Of a stretch of 13,198 nt of DNA, positions 6,606 through 13,198 are shown in pieces. The stretch spans positions 1-13,198 of the forward strand of contig SKHH01000028.1 of NCBI GenBank assembly GCA_007117055.1, read 5' to 3'. The notes beneath the pieces were generated by a model. That model worked only from the letters and a program-made list of their open reading frames with translations. It had not been told where the DNA came from and made no database searches. This DNA is from Lishizhenia sp. Its GTDB lineage: Bacteria > Bacteroidota > Bacteroidia > Flavobacteriales_D > Crocinitomicaceae. Every line of letters begins with the position of its first letter. Within the stretch, counting starts at the first letter, position 1. Both the position numbers and the translations under genes were made by a program.

Positions 6606-7299
6606 CTTTATATGATTCATACTTTTCAATAACTCCAGAAAGTGAAATTTTTTCTTTTACTTCAGGGTCTCCTTTATAATAAATATAGCCTCCGGTTCTA
6701 ACTTCTGCGTTTAGGTTTTGCAATGCGTGACAAACAATTTTACCTCCAACTGTTACCGTAGCGTTTACTTTTTCTGCAACTAGGTCAGTAGCGCCAATTG
6801 TTCCTCCTGCACGAACGGATAATTCCGCAAGGGAGGTTGTTCCGTTAACTCGAATATACCCGCCTTGTGAAACAGAAGCCTTTACCCATGGACTATTGGA
6901 AGACTTAACTTGGATTTTCCCTCCGTTTTCGGTAAGGAGTTCAAGTGGTTCATTGAAGTTAAATCCATCTTCCAAGGTTAATTTAGCGCCATTTCTTGCT
7001 TGAATATGGTTGAGTGCTGGAACTTCAATTTCAAAATGAACATCAATGTCACGAAGCGAAGAACCACTAACACGCAAGGTAAGTGTTTCTCCTGAAAAAT
7101 TATATTGAATATTTTCTGGAATAATATCATTGCTATTAATTGTTACGGTAGCGTTGTATTCATTACCGGGTACTAGTGTAACTTGATATCTTCCTACAAC
7201 TATAATCTCTGAAAACTCAGTTAATTGTTTACTCAATATTTCTTGAGTAAACGCTGTAAAAAAGAGAAACATACTAAAAACTAGAAAAAAATATTTCAT
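6598..7299 (-). CDS. Secreted head GIN domain (DUF2807) protein
   Basis: A 233-residue exported protein of the DUF2807 family ('putative auto-transporter adhesin, head GIN domain'). The N-terminus MKYFFLVFSMFLFFTAFTQ is a signal peptide without a lipobox. The mature part begins LTEFSEIIVVGRYQVTLVPG, a typical start for this family, and then shows a beta-helix-like periodicity: NGAKL (103), NGGKI (126), QGGYI (146), AGGTI (165), VGGKI (185) and TGGYI (203), spaced 18-23 residues apart. This pattern is shown directly by the sequence; the predicted right-handed beta-solenoid is an inference from the family. Its function is unknown in general, although such proteins are often secreted or surface-exposed. 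It is the first gene of the four-gene cassette; its stop codon lies inside the start of the next gene. I see no clear Bacteroidota promoter in the 262 bp upstream. Confidence 0.9.
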   Translation of the reverse strand: MKYFFLVFSMFLFFTAFTQEILSKQLTEFSEIIVVGRYQVTLVPGNEYNATVTINSNDIIPENIQYNFSGETLTLRVSGSSLRDIDVHFEIEVPALNHIQARNGAKLTLEDGFNFNEPLELLTENGGKIQVKSSNSPWVKASVSQGGYIRVNGTTSLAELSVRAGGTIGATDLVAEKVNATVTVGGKIVCHALQNLNAEVRTGGYIYYKGDPEVKEKISLSGVIEKYESYKDE

Positions 7300-7561
7300 A
7301 TTGATTTAAACTTTATCATACTACATTATTAAATAGTACTAAAAAAATGATAATTATCAAGTAGCTAATTTACAAAAAAAAAATAACGTCTTAACAAAGT
7401 ATAGCGTTCATTCTCATGGATGTTTTATATTGGGAATAATCAATATAGCGCCTCACTCAAAATGGTTTTACTATTTTTTGAGCAAGGTATCATGTTCTTC
7501 CCCATCGTATCGAAAGAATGGTGAATATCGAAAACAAGTGAATAGTTTAGAATATTTAGTC
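7300..7561. other. Intergenic region between hutU and the DUF2807 cassette
   Basis: 262 bp of AT-rich non-coding sequence after the hutU stop. It contains the palindrome at 7348-7359, an A10 tract (7374-7383) and a weak hairpin (CTCAAAA 7456-7462 with TTTTGAG 7476-7482) that lacks a proper T tract. I see no convincing hutU terminator, so some read-through from hutU into the cassette cannot be excluded. Confidence 0.55.
7348..7359. promoter_or_regulatory. 12-bp perfect palindrome upstream of the DUF2807 gene
   Basis: TGATAATTATCA is a perfect 12-bp palindrome about 49 bp upstream of the DUF2807 start. On the minus strand it is followed by a run of seven T. It has no loop and is all AT except two base pairs, so it is a poor terminator; as a dyad it could be an operator for the cassette. 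A long A10 tract lies nearby at 7374-7383. This is a weak call. Confidence 0.3.
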
Positions 7562-9562
7562 TTAATCCTCAAGGAGTTGATCATCCACCATTTCAGGGAC
7601 AGTAACTTTTAATAAGGGTTCCATTTCCATAGCTCGTTTAATTGCGAAAACAGCGCCTTCATTTCTAGCCCAACTTCTTCTTGCGATACCATTGTTTACA
7701 TCCCAATGAAGCATCATTTTTAATCTTCTATCTGCATCGTTAGAACCATCTAATAACATTCCAAAACCGCCATTGATTACTTCTCCCCAGCCAACGCCGC
7801 CACCATTATGAATAGAAACCCAAGTAGCACCTCTGAAACTGTCTCCAATTACATTATGGATGGCCATATCAGCAGTAAACTTAGATCCGTCGTATATGTT
7901 AGAAGTTTCTCGAAAGGGAGAGTCTGTTCCTGAAACGTCGTGATGGTCTCGTCCTAAAATAACTGGACCAATTTCACCATTAGCAATAGCCGTGTTAAAT
8001 GCTTCCGCTATTTTCATTCTTCCTAAGGCATCTGCGTATAAGATGCGTGCTTGCGATCCTACCACCAGCTTGTTTTCTTGTGCTCCTTTTATCCATTGGA
8101 TGTTGTCTGCCATTTGTTGTTGAATTTCAGCAGGACTTTCTTTCATTAACTGTTCAAGTATAGTACAAGCAATCTCATCCGTTTTGGCTAAATCAACAGG
8201 ATCGTTTGATGCACATACCCAACGGAAAGGACCAAATCCGTAATCAAAACACATAGGTCCCATAATGTCCTGTACATAGGAAGGATATTTGAAATCGATG
8301 CCATTTTCTGCCATGATGTCTGCTCCAGCACGTGAAGCTTCTAACAAAAAGGCATTTCCATAATCAAAGAAATAAGTTCCTTTTGCCGTGTGTTTATTTA
8401 CCGCATTTGCGTGTCGGACTAAACTTTCTTGTACATAAACTTTAAACTTTTCTGGATCATTAGCCATCATTTCATTTGATTCTTCTAAGCTTAATCCAAC
8501 TGGATAATAACCTCCTGCCCAAGGGTTGTGCAAAGATGTTTGGTCTGATCCAAGGTCAATGTAAATATTTTCCTGATCAAACTTCTCCCACACATCCACT
8601 ATATTTCCTTGGTAGGCAATCGATACAACCTCTTTCTTGCTTTTTGCTTCCGCAACACGTGCGCAAAGTAGATCTAAATCATCTATTACTTCATCAACCC
8701 ATTGTTGAGAATGACGTGTATGCGTTGCTTTTGGATTGATTTCAGCTGTTACAGAGATACATCCAGCAATGGATGCCGCTTTTGGTTGCGCACCAGACAT
8801 TCCACCTAATCCAGCTGTAACGAAAAGTTTTCCACTTAAATCTTCACCGTTTTTAGCGATCATTCGTCCTGCATTCAAAACAGTAATCGTTGTTCCATGC
8901 ACAATTCCTTGTGGTCCAATGTACATGTATGAACCGGCAGTCATTTGTCCGTACTGTGTTACTCCAAGTGCGTTATATTTTTCCCAATCATCAGGCTTAG
9001 AATAATTTGGAATCATCATGCCGTTGGTAACAACTACTCTAGGTGCATCTTTATGGGAAGGAAATAACCCCATAGGATGGCCTGAGTACATTACCAAGGT
9101 TTGTTCCTCTGTCATTTCGGCGAGGTATTTCATGGTTAGCCTATACTGAATCCAGTTTTGGAAAACAGCTCCATTTCCTCCGTAGGTAATTAATTCGTGT
9201 GGATGTTGTGCAACAGCATGATCCAAATTATTATGAATCATAAGCATAATTGCTTTGGCTTGTTGACATTTACCTGGGTAATCTGCTATATCTCTAGCGT
9301 ATAATTTATATGTTGGACGGTAACGATGCATATAAATTCTACCGTAATCAGCTAATTCTTGTTTGAAATCACCAATTAAGGCTTGATGCTGCTCTTTAGG
9401 AAAATAACGTAGTGCATTTTTTAAGGCTAATTTCTCTTCTTCTTTTGAAAGAATTTTTTTTCGTTTTGGTGCGTGGTTAACAGTTGGATCATACTCCGCT
9501 TTTGGAGGAACGATTTCAGGAACTCCTGAAAGAATATCTTTTTGAATATCTTCTAATGTCAT
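7562..9562 (-). CDS. hutU: Urocanate hydratase (urocanase), long form
   Basis: Urocanase converts urocanate to 4-imidazolone-5-propanoate, the second step of histidine breakdown, using tightly bound NAD+ in the cytoplasm. The 666-residue protein has the family motifs: YGGNGAVFQNW (127-137), YSGHPMGLFPSH (159-170), GQMTAGSYMYIGPQGIVHG (205-223), the glycine-rich GLGGMSGAQ (251-259), and near the C-terminus DHHDVSGTDSPFRET and HNGGGVGWGEVINGG. It is about 100 residues longer than the classical bacterial enzyme (about 557 in Pseudomonas) and close in length to the vertebrate enzyme, as in other Bacteroidota. The frame is complete from an ATG at 9560-9562. Upstream is the terminator of porP, so hutU must have its own promoter in the 9563-9667 region, which I could not locate with confidence. 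No hutH, hutI or formimidoylglutamase gene is in the window. Confidence 0.97.
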   Translation of the reverse strand: MTLEDIQKDILSGVPEIVPPKAEYDPTVNHAPKRKKILSKEEEKLALKNALRYFPKEQHQALIGDFKQELADYGRIYMHRYRPTYKLYARDIADYPGKCQQAKAIMLMIHNNLDHAVAQHPHELITYGGNGAVFQNWIQYRLTMKYLAEMTEEQTLVMYSGHPMGLFPSHKDAPRVVVTNGMMIPNYSKPDDWEKYNALGVTQYGQMTAGSYMYIGPQGIVHGTTITVLNAGRMIAKNGEDLSGKLFVTAGLGGMSGAQPKAASIAGCISVTAEINPKATHTRHSQQWVDEVIDDLDLLCARVAEAKSKKEVVSIAYQGNIVDVWEKFDQENIYIDLGSDQTSLHNPWAGGYYPVGLSLEESNEMMANDPEKFKVYVQESLVRHANAVNKHTAKGTYFFDYGNAFLLEASRAGADIMAENGIDFKYPSYVQDIMGPMCFDYGFGPFRWVCASNDPVDLAKTDEIACTILEQLMKESPAEIQQQMADNIQWIKGAQENKLVVGSQARILYADALGRMKIAEAFNTAIANGEIGPVILGRDHHDVSGTDSPFRETSNIYDGSKFTADMAIHNVIGDSFRGATWVSIHNGGGVGWGEVINGGFGMLLDGSNDADRRLKMMLHWDVNNGIARRSWARNEGAVFAIKRAMEMEPLLKVTVPEMVDDQLLED

Positions 9563-9667
9563 AGTTCAAATTTTTAGCGAAAATAACTATTTTTTCTTTT
9601 TTGATTCCCCAGTTTTAGTATTCATTTGAGAGAGTAGGGGCTGAGGTGACAATGAAATATACAAACA

Positions 9668-9692
9668 TAAAAAAAGCGGGTAGAAACCCGCT
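9668..9692 (-). terminator. Intrinsic terminator of the porP/sprF-like gene
   Basis: On the minus strand, a perfect 7-bp stem AGCGGGT/ACCCGCT (9686-9692 with 9675-9681) with a 4-nt TTCT loop is followed directly by a run of seven T (9669-9675). It begins 22 bp after the porP stop codon. This is a textbook rho-independent terminator; it separates porP from hutU. Confidence 0.92.
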
Positions 9693-9714
9693 CTAATATA
9701 ATTATGTAAATAAC

Positions 9715-10761
9715 TTATCTAATTCTAGATCTTGAATTAGGTCCAACAGGTCTTGGAACAGAATAACGTAAGAATACTTCTAAACCACCACGACCATTAG
9801 AAACTGGAGTAAGGGTAGAAACATTAAAATCATACGCAAAACCTAGAGAGAAGTGTGAATATTCTAACATGAATTTAGCAACCATAGCATCTCCAACTCT
9901 GTAAAATGCACCATACGACATGTATACAGCATTGAAGAAAACGGTACTTCTAGACGCTTCTTTCAATAAAACACGAATATACGAACCTAATAAAAACTCC
10001 TGGTGTGTTCTTTGACGAACGTAGTAGGCTGCTGGCATGTATGACCAATTTGTATTTCTGATACCTACTAATCCATGCGCAAAAGCGGTCCATCTAACAG
10101 CAAGTGCATCTTCGCCGCCAACAAGGAAATTATTTTCTGGTCTATTCACGTGGTATGCAGCTAGACCAGCGGTAAACTCACGTTGATCATTACTACGCAT
10201 TGTTGATGCTCCATCTTTGAATTTATATACCATCCCGGCACCAGCATCAAAGTGTGAAAAGCTTGTTTCTGCAAAATTTTCTCCACTTGAAATTAAAGGA
10301 TTAAATCCTGTTCCAACAAATTGACTTTCCCATAAACCATTATCAGGACTAATTCCTCTTTGTCCAAAACCGGCTTGCATACCTAAACCTAATGTGCTAT
10401 TGTCATCTAGGTAAGCATGATAGGCTACATTTAAACTAGCGTTAGTGGTTCTCATTCGAACATCTCCAGCTACATCATTAAAGAAGTTTAACCCTAATGC
10501 AAGAAATCCATTGGCACCTCTTTTTTCACGAATACGTGTTTCAAATGAAGCTCCAATGGTTTCAAACGGAGCAGCAACACTATTCCATTGCGTCCGATAA
10601 TTGGATGAAATTTGTAAATTCCCGTCGGCACCTGTTAATCCAGGGTTTAGATTTAATGGGGAATAACGCATTTGAGAAAAGTGAATATCCTGAGCAATAA
10701 CAATACTCGAAGCAATTGATAGAGAAGTCAGTAATACGCTTTTCAAAATAAACTTTTTCAT
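9715..10761 (-). CDS. PorP/SprF family type IX secretion system outer-membrane protein
   Basis: A 348-residue beta-rich outer-membrane protein of the PorP/SprF family, which in Bacteroidota supports type IX secretion and, with large adhesins such as SprB, gliding. The signal peptide is MKKFILKSVLLTSLSIASSIVIA, cleaved before QD; the mature N-terminus HFSQMRYSPLNLNPGLTG is the family signature. The body consists of alternating strands (LNVAYHAYLDDNSTLGLGMQ, LGSYIRVLLKEA, FMLEYSHFSLGFAYDF) and ends in SNGRGGLEVFLRYSVP with a short basic tail. The frame is open further upstream to an ATG at 10840-10842, but that would add 27 residues before the signal peptide; the ATG at 10759-10761 is the better start. 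The gene is flanked by the pnp terminator and its own strong terminator, so it is monocistronic. No large CTD-bearing adhesin, which such genes often accompany, is adjacent. Confidence 0.93.
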   Translation of the reverse strand: MKKFILKSVLLTSLSIASSIVIAQDIHFSQMRYSPLNLNPGLTGADGNLQISSNYRTQWNSVAAPFETIGASFETRIREKRGANGFLALGLNFFNDVAGDVRMRTTNASLNVAYHAYLDDNSTLGLGMQAGFGQRGISPDNGLWESQFVGTGFNPLISSGENFAETSFSHFDAGAGMVYKFKDGASTMRSNDQREFTAGLAAYHVNRPENNFLVGGEDALAVRWTAFAHGLVGIRNTNWSYMPAAYYVRQRTHQEFLLGSYIRVLLKEASRSTVFFNAVYMSYGAFYRVGDAMVAKFMLEYSHFSLGFAYDFNVSTLTPVSNGRGGLEVFLRYSVPRPVGPNSRSRIR

Positions 10762-10788
10762 AAGTTTTAATTTTTTCGTTAGCAACGT

Positions 10789-10811
10789 CCTTGTATATTC
10801 TATATTCAAGG
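10789..10811 (-). promoter_or_regulatory. Inverted repeat in the porP leader
   Basis: On the minus strand CCTTGAATAT and ATATACAAGG (10802-10811 and 10789-10798) form a 10-bp stem with one T-T mismatch and a 3-nt spacer, 27 bp upstream of the porP start codon. It lies inside the probable 5' UTR if the predicted promoter at 10893-10924 is right. It could be a leader stem-loop affecting mRNA stability or translation, or a protein-binding dyad. Confidence 0.4.
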
Positions 10812-10892
10812 AGGAACTAAAAAATATTATTTCATAGCTCAATAATTGCGTAAAAATAATTGATTTGGCTATATTCTACGCAAATAAATTCA

Positions 10893-10924
10893 TAAAGTTA
10901 TAGATAAAGTACAATATTTACCAA
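10893..10924 (-). promoter_or_regulatory. Candidate Bacteroidota-type promoter for porP
   Basis: On the minus strand TTG (10922-10924) is separated by 21 bp from TAACTTTA (10893-10900), a 7 of 8 match to the TAnnTTTG -7 element known from Bacteroidota; their -33 element is TTG. A start site would be about 120 nt before the porP ATG. The surrounding AT-richness makes chance matches likely, so this is tentative. Confidence 0.3.
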
Positions 10925-11008
10925 TTTAATTTCGATATTTTTGAATGTGGGTTATTTATTTAGGCTGCATTTGAATACGAATTTAGGATAAATTTATGGG
11001 AAACAGAA

Positions 11009-11038
11009 TAAAAAAAAGGCGTCGCAAAGGACGCCTTT
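11009..11038 (-). terminator. Intrinsic terminator of pnp
   Basis: On the minus strand a perfect 9-bp stem AAAGGCGTC/GACGCCTTT (11030-11038 with 11015-11023) with a 6-nt loop CTTTGC is followed by a T tract (11010-11017, partly in the stem). It begins 25 bp after the pnp stop codon. Strong rho-independent terminator. Confidence 0.92.
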
Positions 11039-11063
11039 CTTAACATATGTAACTATCTTACTG

Positions 11064-13190
11064 TTATTTTTCGTCTGTTAACAACACTTTTCGAGAAAGC
11101 TTCCATTTTTTTGTTTTCGGATCGCGTCCTAAAACTTTGAATTTAACCACATCTCCTTCTTTAGCTACGTCTTCCATTTTTGAAATACGTTCTTTAGCGA
11201 ATTCTGAAACGTGAATTAACCCATCTGTTCCTGGAAGTATTTCTACAAACACTCCATAAGCTTGAACAGATTTGATTTTTCCTTCATACGTTTCACCTTC
11301 TTCCACTGTTGGAGGGAATGCGATTTGCTTAACAGCTTTTAACGCACCATCCATAGCTTCTTTTCCTTCTGCTAATATTTGAACCATTCCTTCTCCAGTT
11401 TTTGGATCTTCTTCTATGGTAATAGTCGCTCCAGTATCTTTTTGAATCTGCTGAATAATTTTTCCGCCAGGCCCTATAATTGCACCAATCATATCGTTTG
11501 GTACACGGAATGACTCTACGCGTGGGGCAGACTCTTTTAATTCAGCTCTTGGCTCAGCGATGGTTTCTGTTAACTTATTTAAAATATGCAAACGACCAGC
11601 TCTTGCTTGTTCCAGTGCTTCTGTAAGCACCTCGTATGGCAATCCATCTACTTTAATGTCCATTTGACAAGCAGTGATTCCTTCCGCAGTACCTGTGATT
11701 TTGAAGTCCATATCACCTAAGTGATCTTCGTCTCCAAGGATGTCAGAAAGTACGGCGTATTTTCCTTCCGAATTCATAACTAATCCCATTGCTATTCCAG
11801 AAACAGGTGCTTTGATCGGAATTCCACCGTCCATTAACGCTAGTGTTCCAGCACAAACGGTTGCCATAGAAGAGGAACCGTTGGATTCTAAAATTTCTGA
11901 TACCAAACGAATAGTATAAGGATTCTCTTCGGGTAATACTGGTTTTAAAGCTCTTAATGCTAAGTTACCATGACCAACTTCTCTTCGTGATACGCCTCTA
12001 ATCGGGTACGCCTCTCCCGTTGAGAAAGGAGGGAAGTTGTAATGCAACATAAAGTTTTCTGTTCCTTGATAAGTTGCAGCATCAATCATTTGCTCTTGTA
12101 GTTTACCACCTAAAGTTAAAGTGGTCAACGATTGAGTTTCTCCTCGTGTAAATACAGCTGACCCATGTACCATTGGTAAGTAATCTACTTCTGACCAAAT
12201 TGGGCGAATTTCATCGAACTTACGACCGTCTAAACGAATGCGCTCATTCAACATTACATCACGTACAGCTTCTTTCATTGCTTTTTTGAAGTAAGTACTC
12301 ACAAATTCACCCGATTCTTCCATTTCTTCTTCTGTGAATAATGCTTCTACTTCTTCTTGGATAGTCTTGAAATCGTTAGCTCGTTCCGTTCTGTTTGGAT
12401 TACCTTTTCTTGCTACTGCTTTCAATTTCTCATAAGCTGCATCAAAAACTTTCTTTTCAACTTCTTCGTTTGTTTCAACGTGATGGTATTCTCTTTTTGG
12501 ATTAGCTGTAGGTATTTCAGCAGCTAAGTCCAACTGAAACTGACATTGTTCTTTAATTGCAGCGTGACCAATTTTAAATGCTTCCACCAATTCAGCTTCC
12601 TGAACGAATTGCATTTCTCCTTCAATCATGTTGATGTCCTTCATAGTACCAGCCATCATGATGTCTAAATCTGCTTTCTCTAACTCAGTTTTAGTTGGGT
12701 TAACGACATATTCTCCGTCAATTCTTGCAACTCTAACCTCTGACATAGGACCGTTAAATGGTATGTCAGAAACAGCTAATGCTGCAGAGGCAGCAAAACC
12801 AGCTAGTGCGTCAGGTAGATGCTCACCATCGTAAGACATCAATTGAATCATGATTTGCGTTTCCGCACGATAATCATCGTTAAATAATGGACGTAATGCT
12901 CTATCCACCAAACGCATAATCAAAATCTCCATATCTGAAGGACGTCCTTCTCTTCTTAAGAATCCACCTGGAATTCGACCCGCTGCCGCAAATTTCTCAC
13001 GGTAATCTACTGTTAATGGGAAAAATCCAATTCCCTCTTTTGCTTCTTTTGCTGACACTACTGTCGCAAGAAGTACAGTTTTGCCCATTTGTAACACTAC
13101 AGATCCGTCGGCTTGCTTTGCCAGCTTACCTGTTTCGATGGTAATTTCTTTACCTCCTGTAATGATGGACTTTTTTGTTCCTATATTCAT
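11064..13190 (-). CDS. pnp: Polynucleotide phosphorylase
   Basis: PNPase degrades RNA 3' to 5' with phosphate, releasing nucleoside diphosphates, and works as a ring-shaped trimer in the cytoplasm. The 708-residue protein matches the usual length (711 in E. coli). Domains in order: first RNase PH core (1-140, with FAAAGRIPGGFLRREGRPS), the helical linker domain (about 240-310), second RNase PH core (about 315-545) with SNGSSSMATVCAGTL (436-450, phosphate-binding serines 439-441) and the acidic cluster DILGDEDHLGDMD (483-495) that holds the catalytic aspartates, KH domain (about 560-622, GPGG at 573-576), and S1 RNA-binding domain (about 632-702, YEGKIKSVQAYGVFVEILPG). It ends LSRKVLLTDEK. All key motifs are intact. 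The ATG at 13188-13190 gives the canonical family N-terminus. Only 8 bp upstream are in the window, so the promoter and upstream neighbour are not visible. Confidence 0.98.
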   Translation of the reverse strand: MNIGTKKSIITGGKEITIETGKLAKQADGSVVLQMGKTVLLATVVSAKEAKEGIGFFPLTVDYREKFAAAGRIPGGFLRREGRPSDMEILIMRLVDRALRPLFNDDYRAETQIMIQLMSYDGEHLPDALAGFAASAALAVSDIPFNGPMSEVRVARIDGEYVVNPTKTELEKADLDIMMAGTMKDINMIEGEMQFVQEAELVEAFKIGHAAIKEQCQFQLDLAAEIPTANPKREYHHVETNEEVEKKVFDAAYEKLKAVARKGNPNRTERANDFKTIQEEVEALFTEEEMEESGEFVSTYFKKAMKEAVRDVMLNERIRLDGRKFDEIRPIWSEVDYLPMVHGSAVFTRGETQSLTTLTLGGKLQEQMIDAATYQGTENFMLHYNFPPFSTGEAYPIRGVSRREVGHGNLALRALKPVLPEENPYTIRLVSEILESNGSSSMATVCAGTLALMDGGIPIKAPVSGIAMGLVMNSEGKYAVLSDILGDEDHLGDMDFKITGTAEGITACQMDIKVDGLPYEVLTEALEQARAGRLHILNKLTETIAEPRAELKESAPRVESFRVPNDMIGAIIGPGGKIIQQIQKDTGATITIEEDPKTGEGMVQILAEGKEAMDGALKAVKQIAFPPTVEEGETYEGKIKSVQAYGVFVEILPGTDGLIHVSEFAKERISKMEDVAKEGDVVKFKVLGRDPKTKKWKLSRKVLLTDEK

Positions 13191-13198
13191 ATTTAATT

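Larger units (their letters stand above)
10762..11063. other. 302-bp intergenic region between pnp and porP
   Basis: This non-coding gap holds the pnp terminator (11009-11038), a candidate porP promoter (10893-10924) and the leader inverted repeat (10789-10811). The rest is AT-rich sequence in which I see no further gene or structured RNA. Confidence 0.7.

Noticed and set aside
7456..7482. Hairpin CTCAAAA/TTTTGAG after hutU as a terminator
   Set aside because: The stem is only 7 bp and A/T-rich, the loop is 13 nt, and no T tract follows on the minus strand.
7430..7612. Small plus-strand open frame of 60 codons running into the end of hutU
   Set aside because: It lies mostly in AT-rich intergenic sequence, overlaps the hutU end antisense, has no recognisable domain or start context, and looks like chance.
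8476..9005. Antisense open frames of 87 and 89 codons inside hutU
   Set aside because: They are opposite a strongly conserved gene, have no signal, and follow from its codon composition.
10762..10842. 27-codon N-terminal extension of the PorP/SprF-like protein
   Set aside because: It would place residues in front of a perfect signal peptide that starts at its own ATG, and would code across the leader inverted repeat.
12628..12834. Antisense open frame of 68 codons inside pnp
   Set aside because: It lies opposite a highly conserved part of PNPase and has no support of its own.
1..13198. Mobile element, CRISPR array, defence island or biosynthetic cluster
   Set aside because: I found no transposase, integrase, att-like terminal repeats, spaced repeats, nuclease/toxin genes or biosynthetic enzymes, and base composition looks even throughout.

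Overview
This 13.2 kb window is AT-rich chromosomal DNA from a member of the Bacteroidota, most likely a flavobacterium-like lineage (Flavobacteriales; the family is not resolved). The reasons are a PorP/SprF-type protein of the type IX secretion/gliding family, a DUF2807 'head GIN' protein, a DnaJ whose fourth zinc motif is degenerate, a long-form urocanase, and start codons without Shine-Dalgarno sequences. There are ten protein-coding genes. No rRNA, tRNA, CRISPR array, insertion sequence or phage gene is visible.

Layout. The left edge holds the 3' part of dnaJ (+ strand, cut by the window edge). It ends at a hairpin that probably terminates transcription from both sides. Every other gene lies on the minus strand. 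Read in the direction of transcription (right to left) they are: pnp (polynucleotide phosphorylase) with a strong intrinsic terminator; a solitary porP/sprF-like gene with its own leader and a strong terminator; hutU (urocanate hydratase) without other hut genes; a tight four-gene cassette (secreted DUF2807 protein, lipoprotein, small lipoprotein, degenerate glutamine-amidotransferase-like protein); a membrane protein that fuses SpmA- and SpmB-like halves; and a two-kinase unit (a CHASE3-like membrane histidine kinase followed 9 bp later by a REC-PAS-histidine kinase).

How the genes may work together. dnaJ, pnp and hutU are ordinary housekeeping or catabolic genes. The two kinases probably form a relay: the membrane kinase senses something in the periplasm and may phosphorylate the N-terminal receiver of the second kinase. 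No DNA-binding output protein is present here. The four-gene cassette is the most novel-looking unit. Its genes overlap by 8 and 4 bp and are then 9 bp apart, which suggests translational coupling. It combines three predicted exported proteins with one cytoplasmic class I glutamine-amidotransferase fold that has lost both its catalytic Cys and His. The SpmA-SpmB fusion and the kinases follow in the same orientation after gaps of only 62 and 67 bp, so a longer transcript is possible but not shown.
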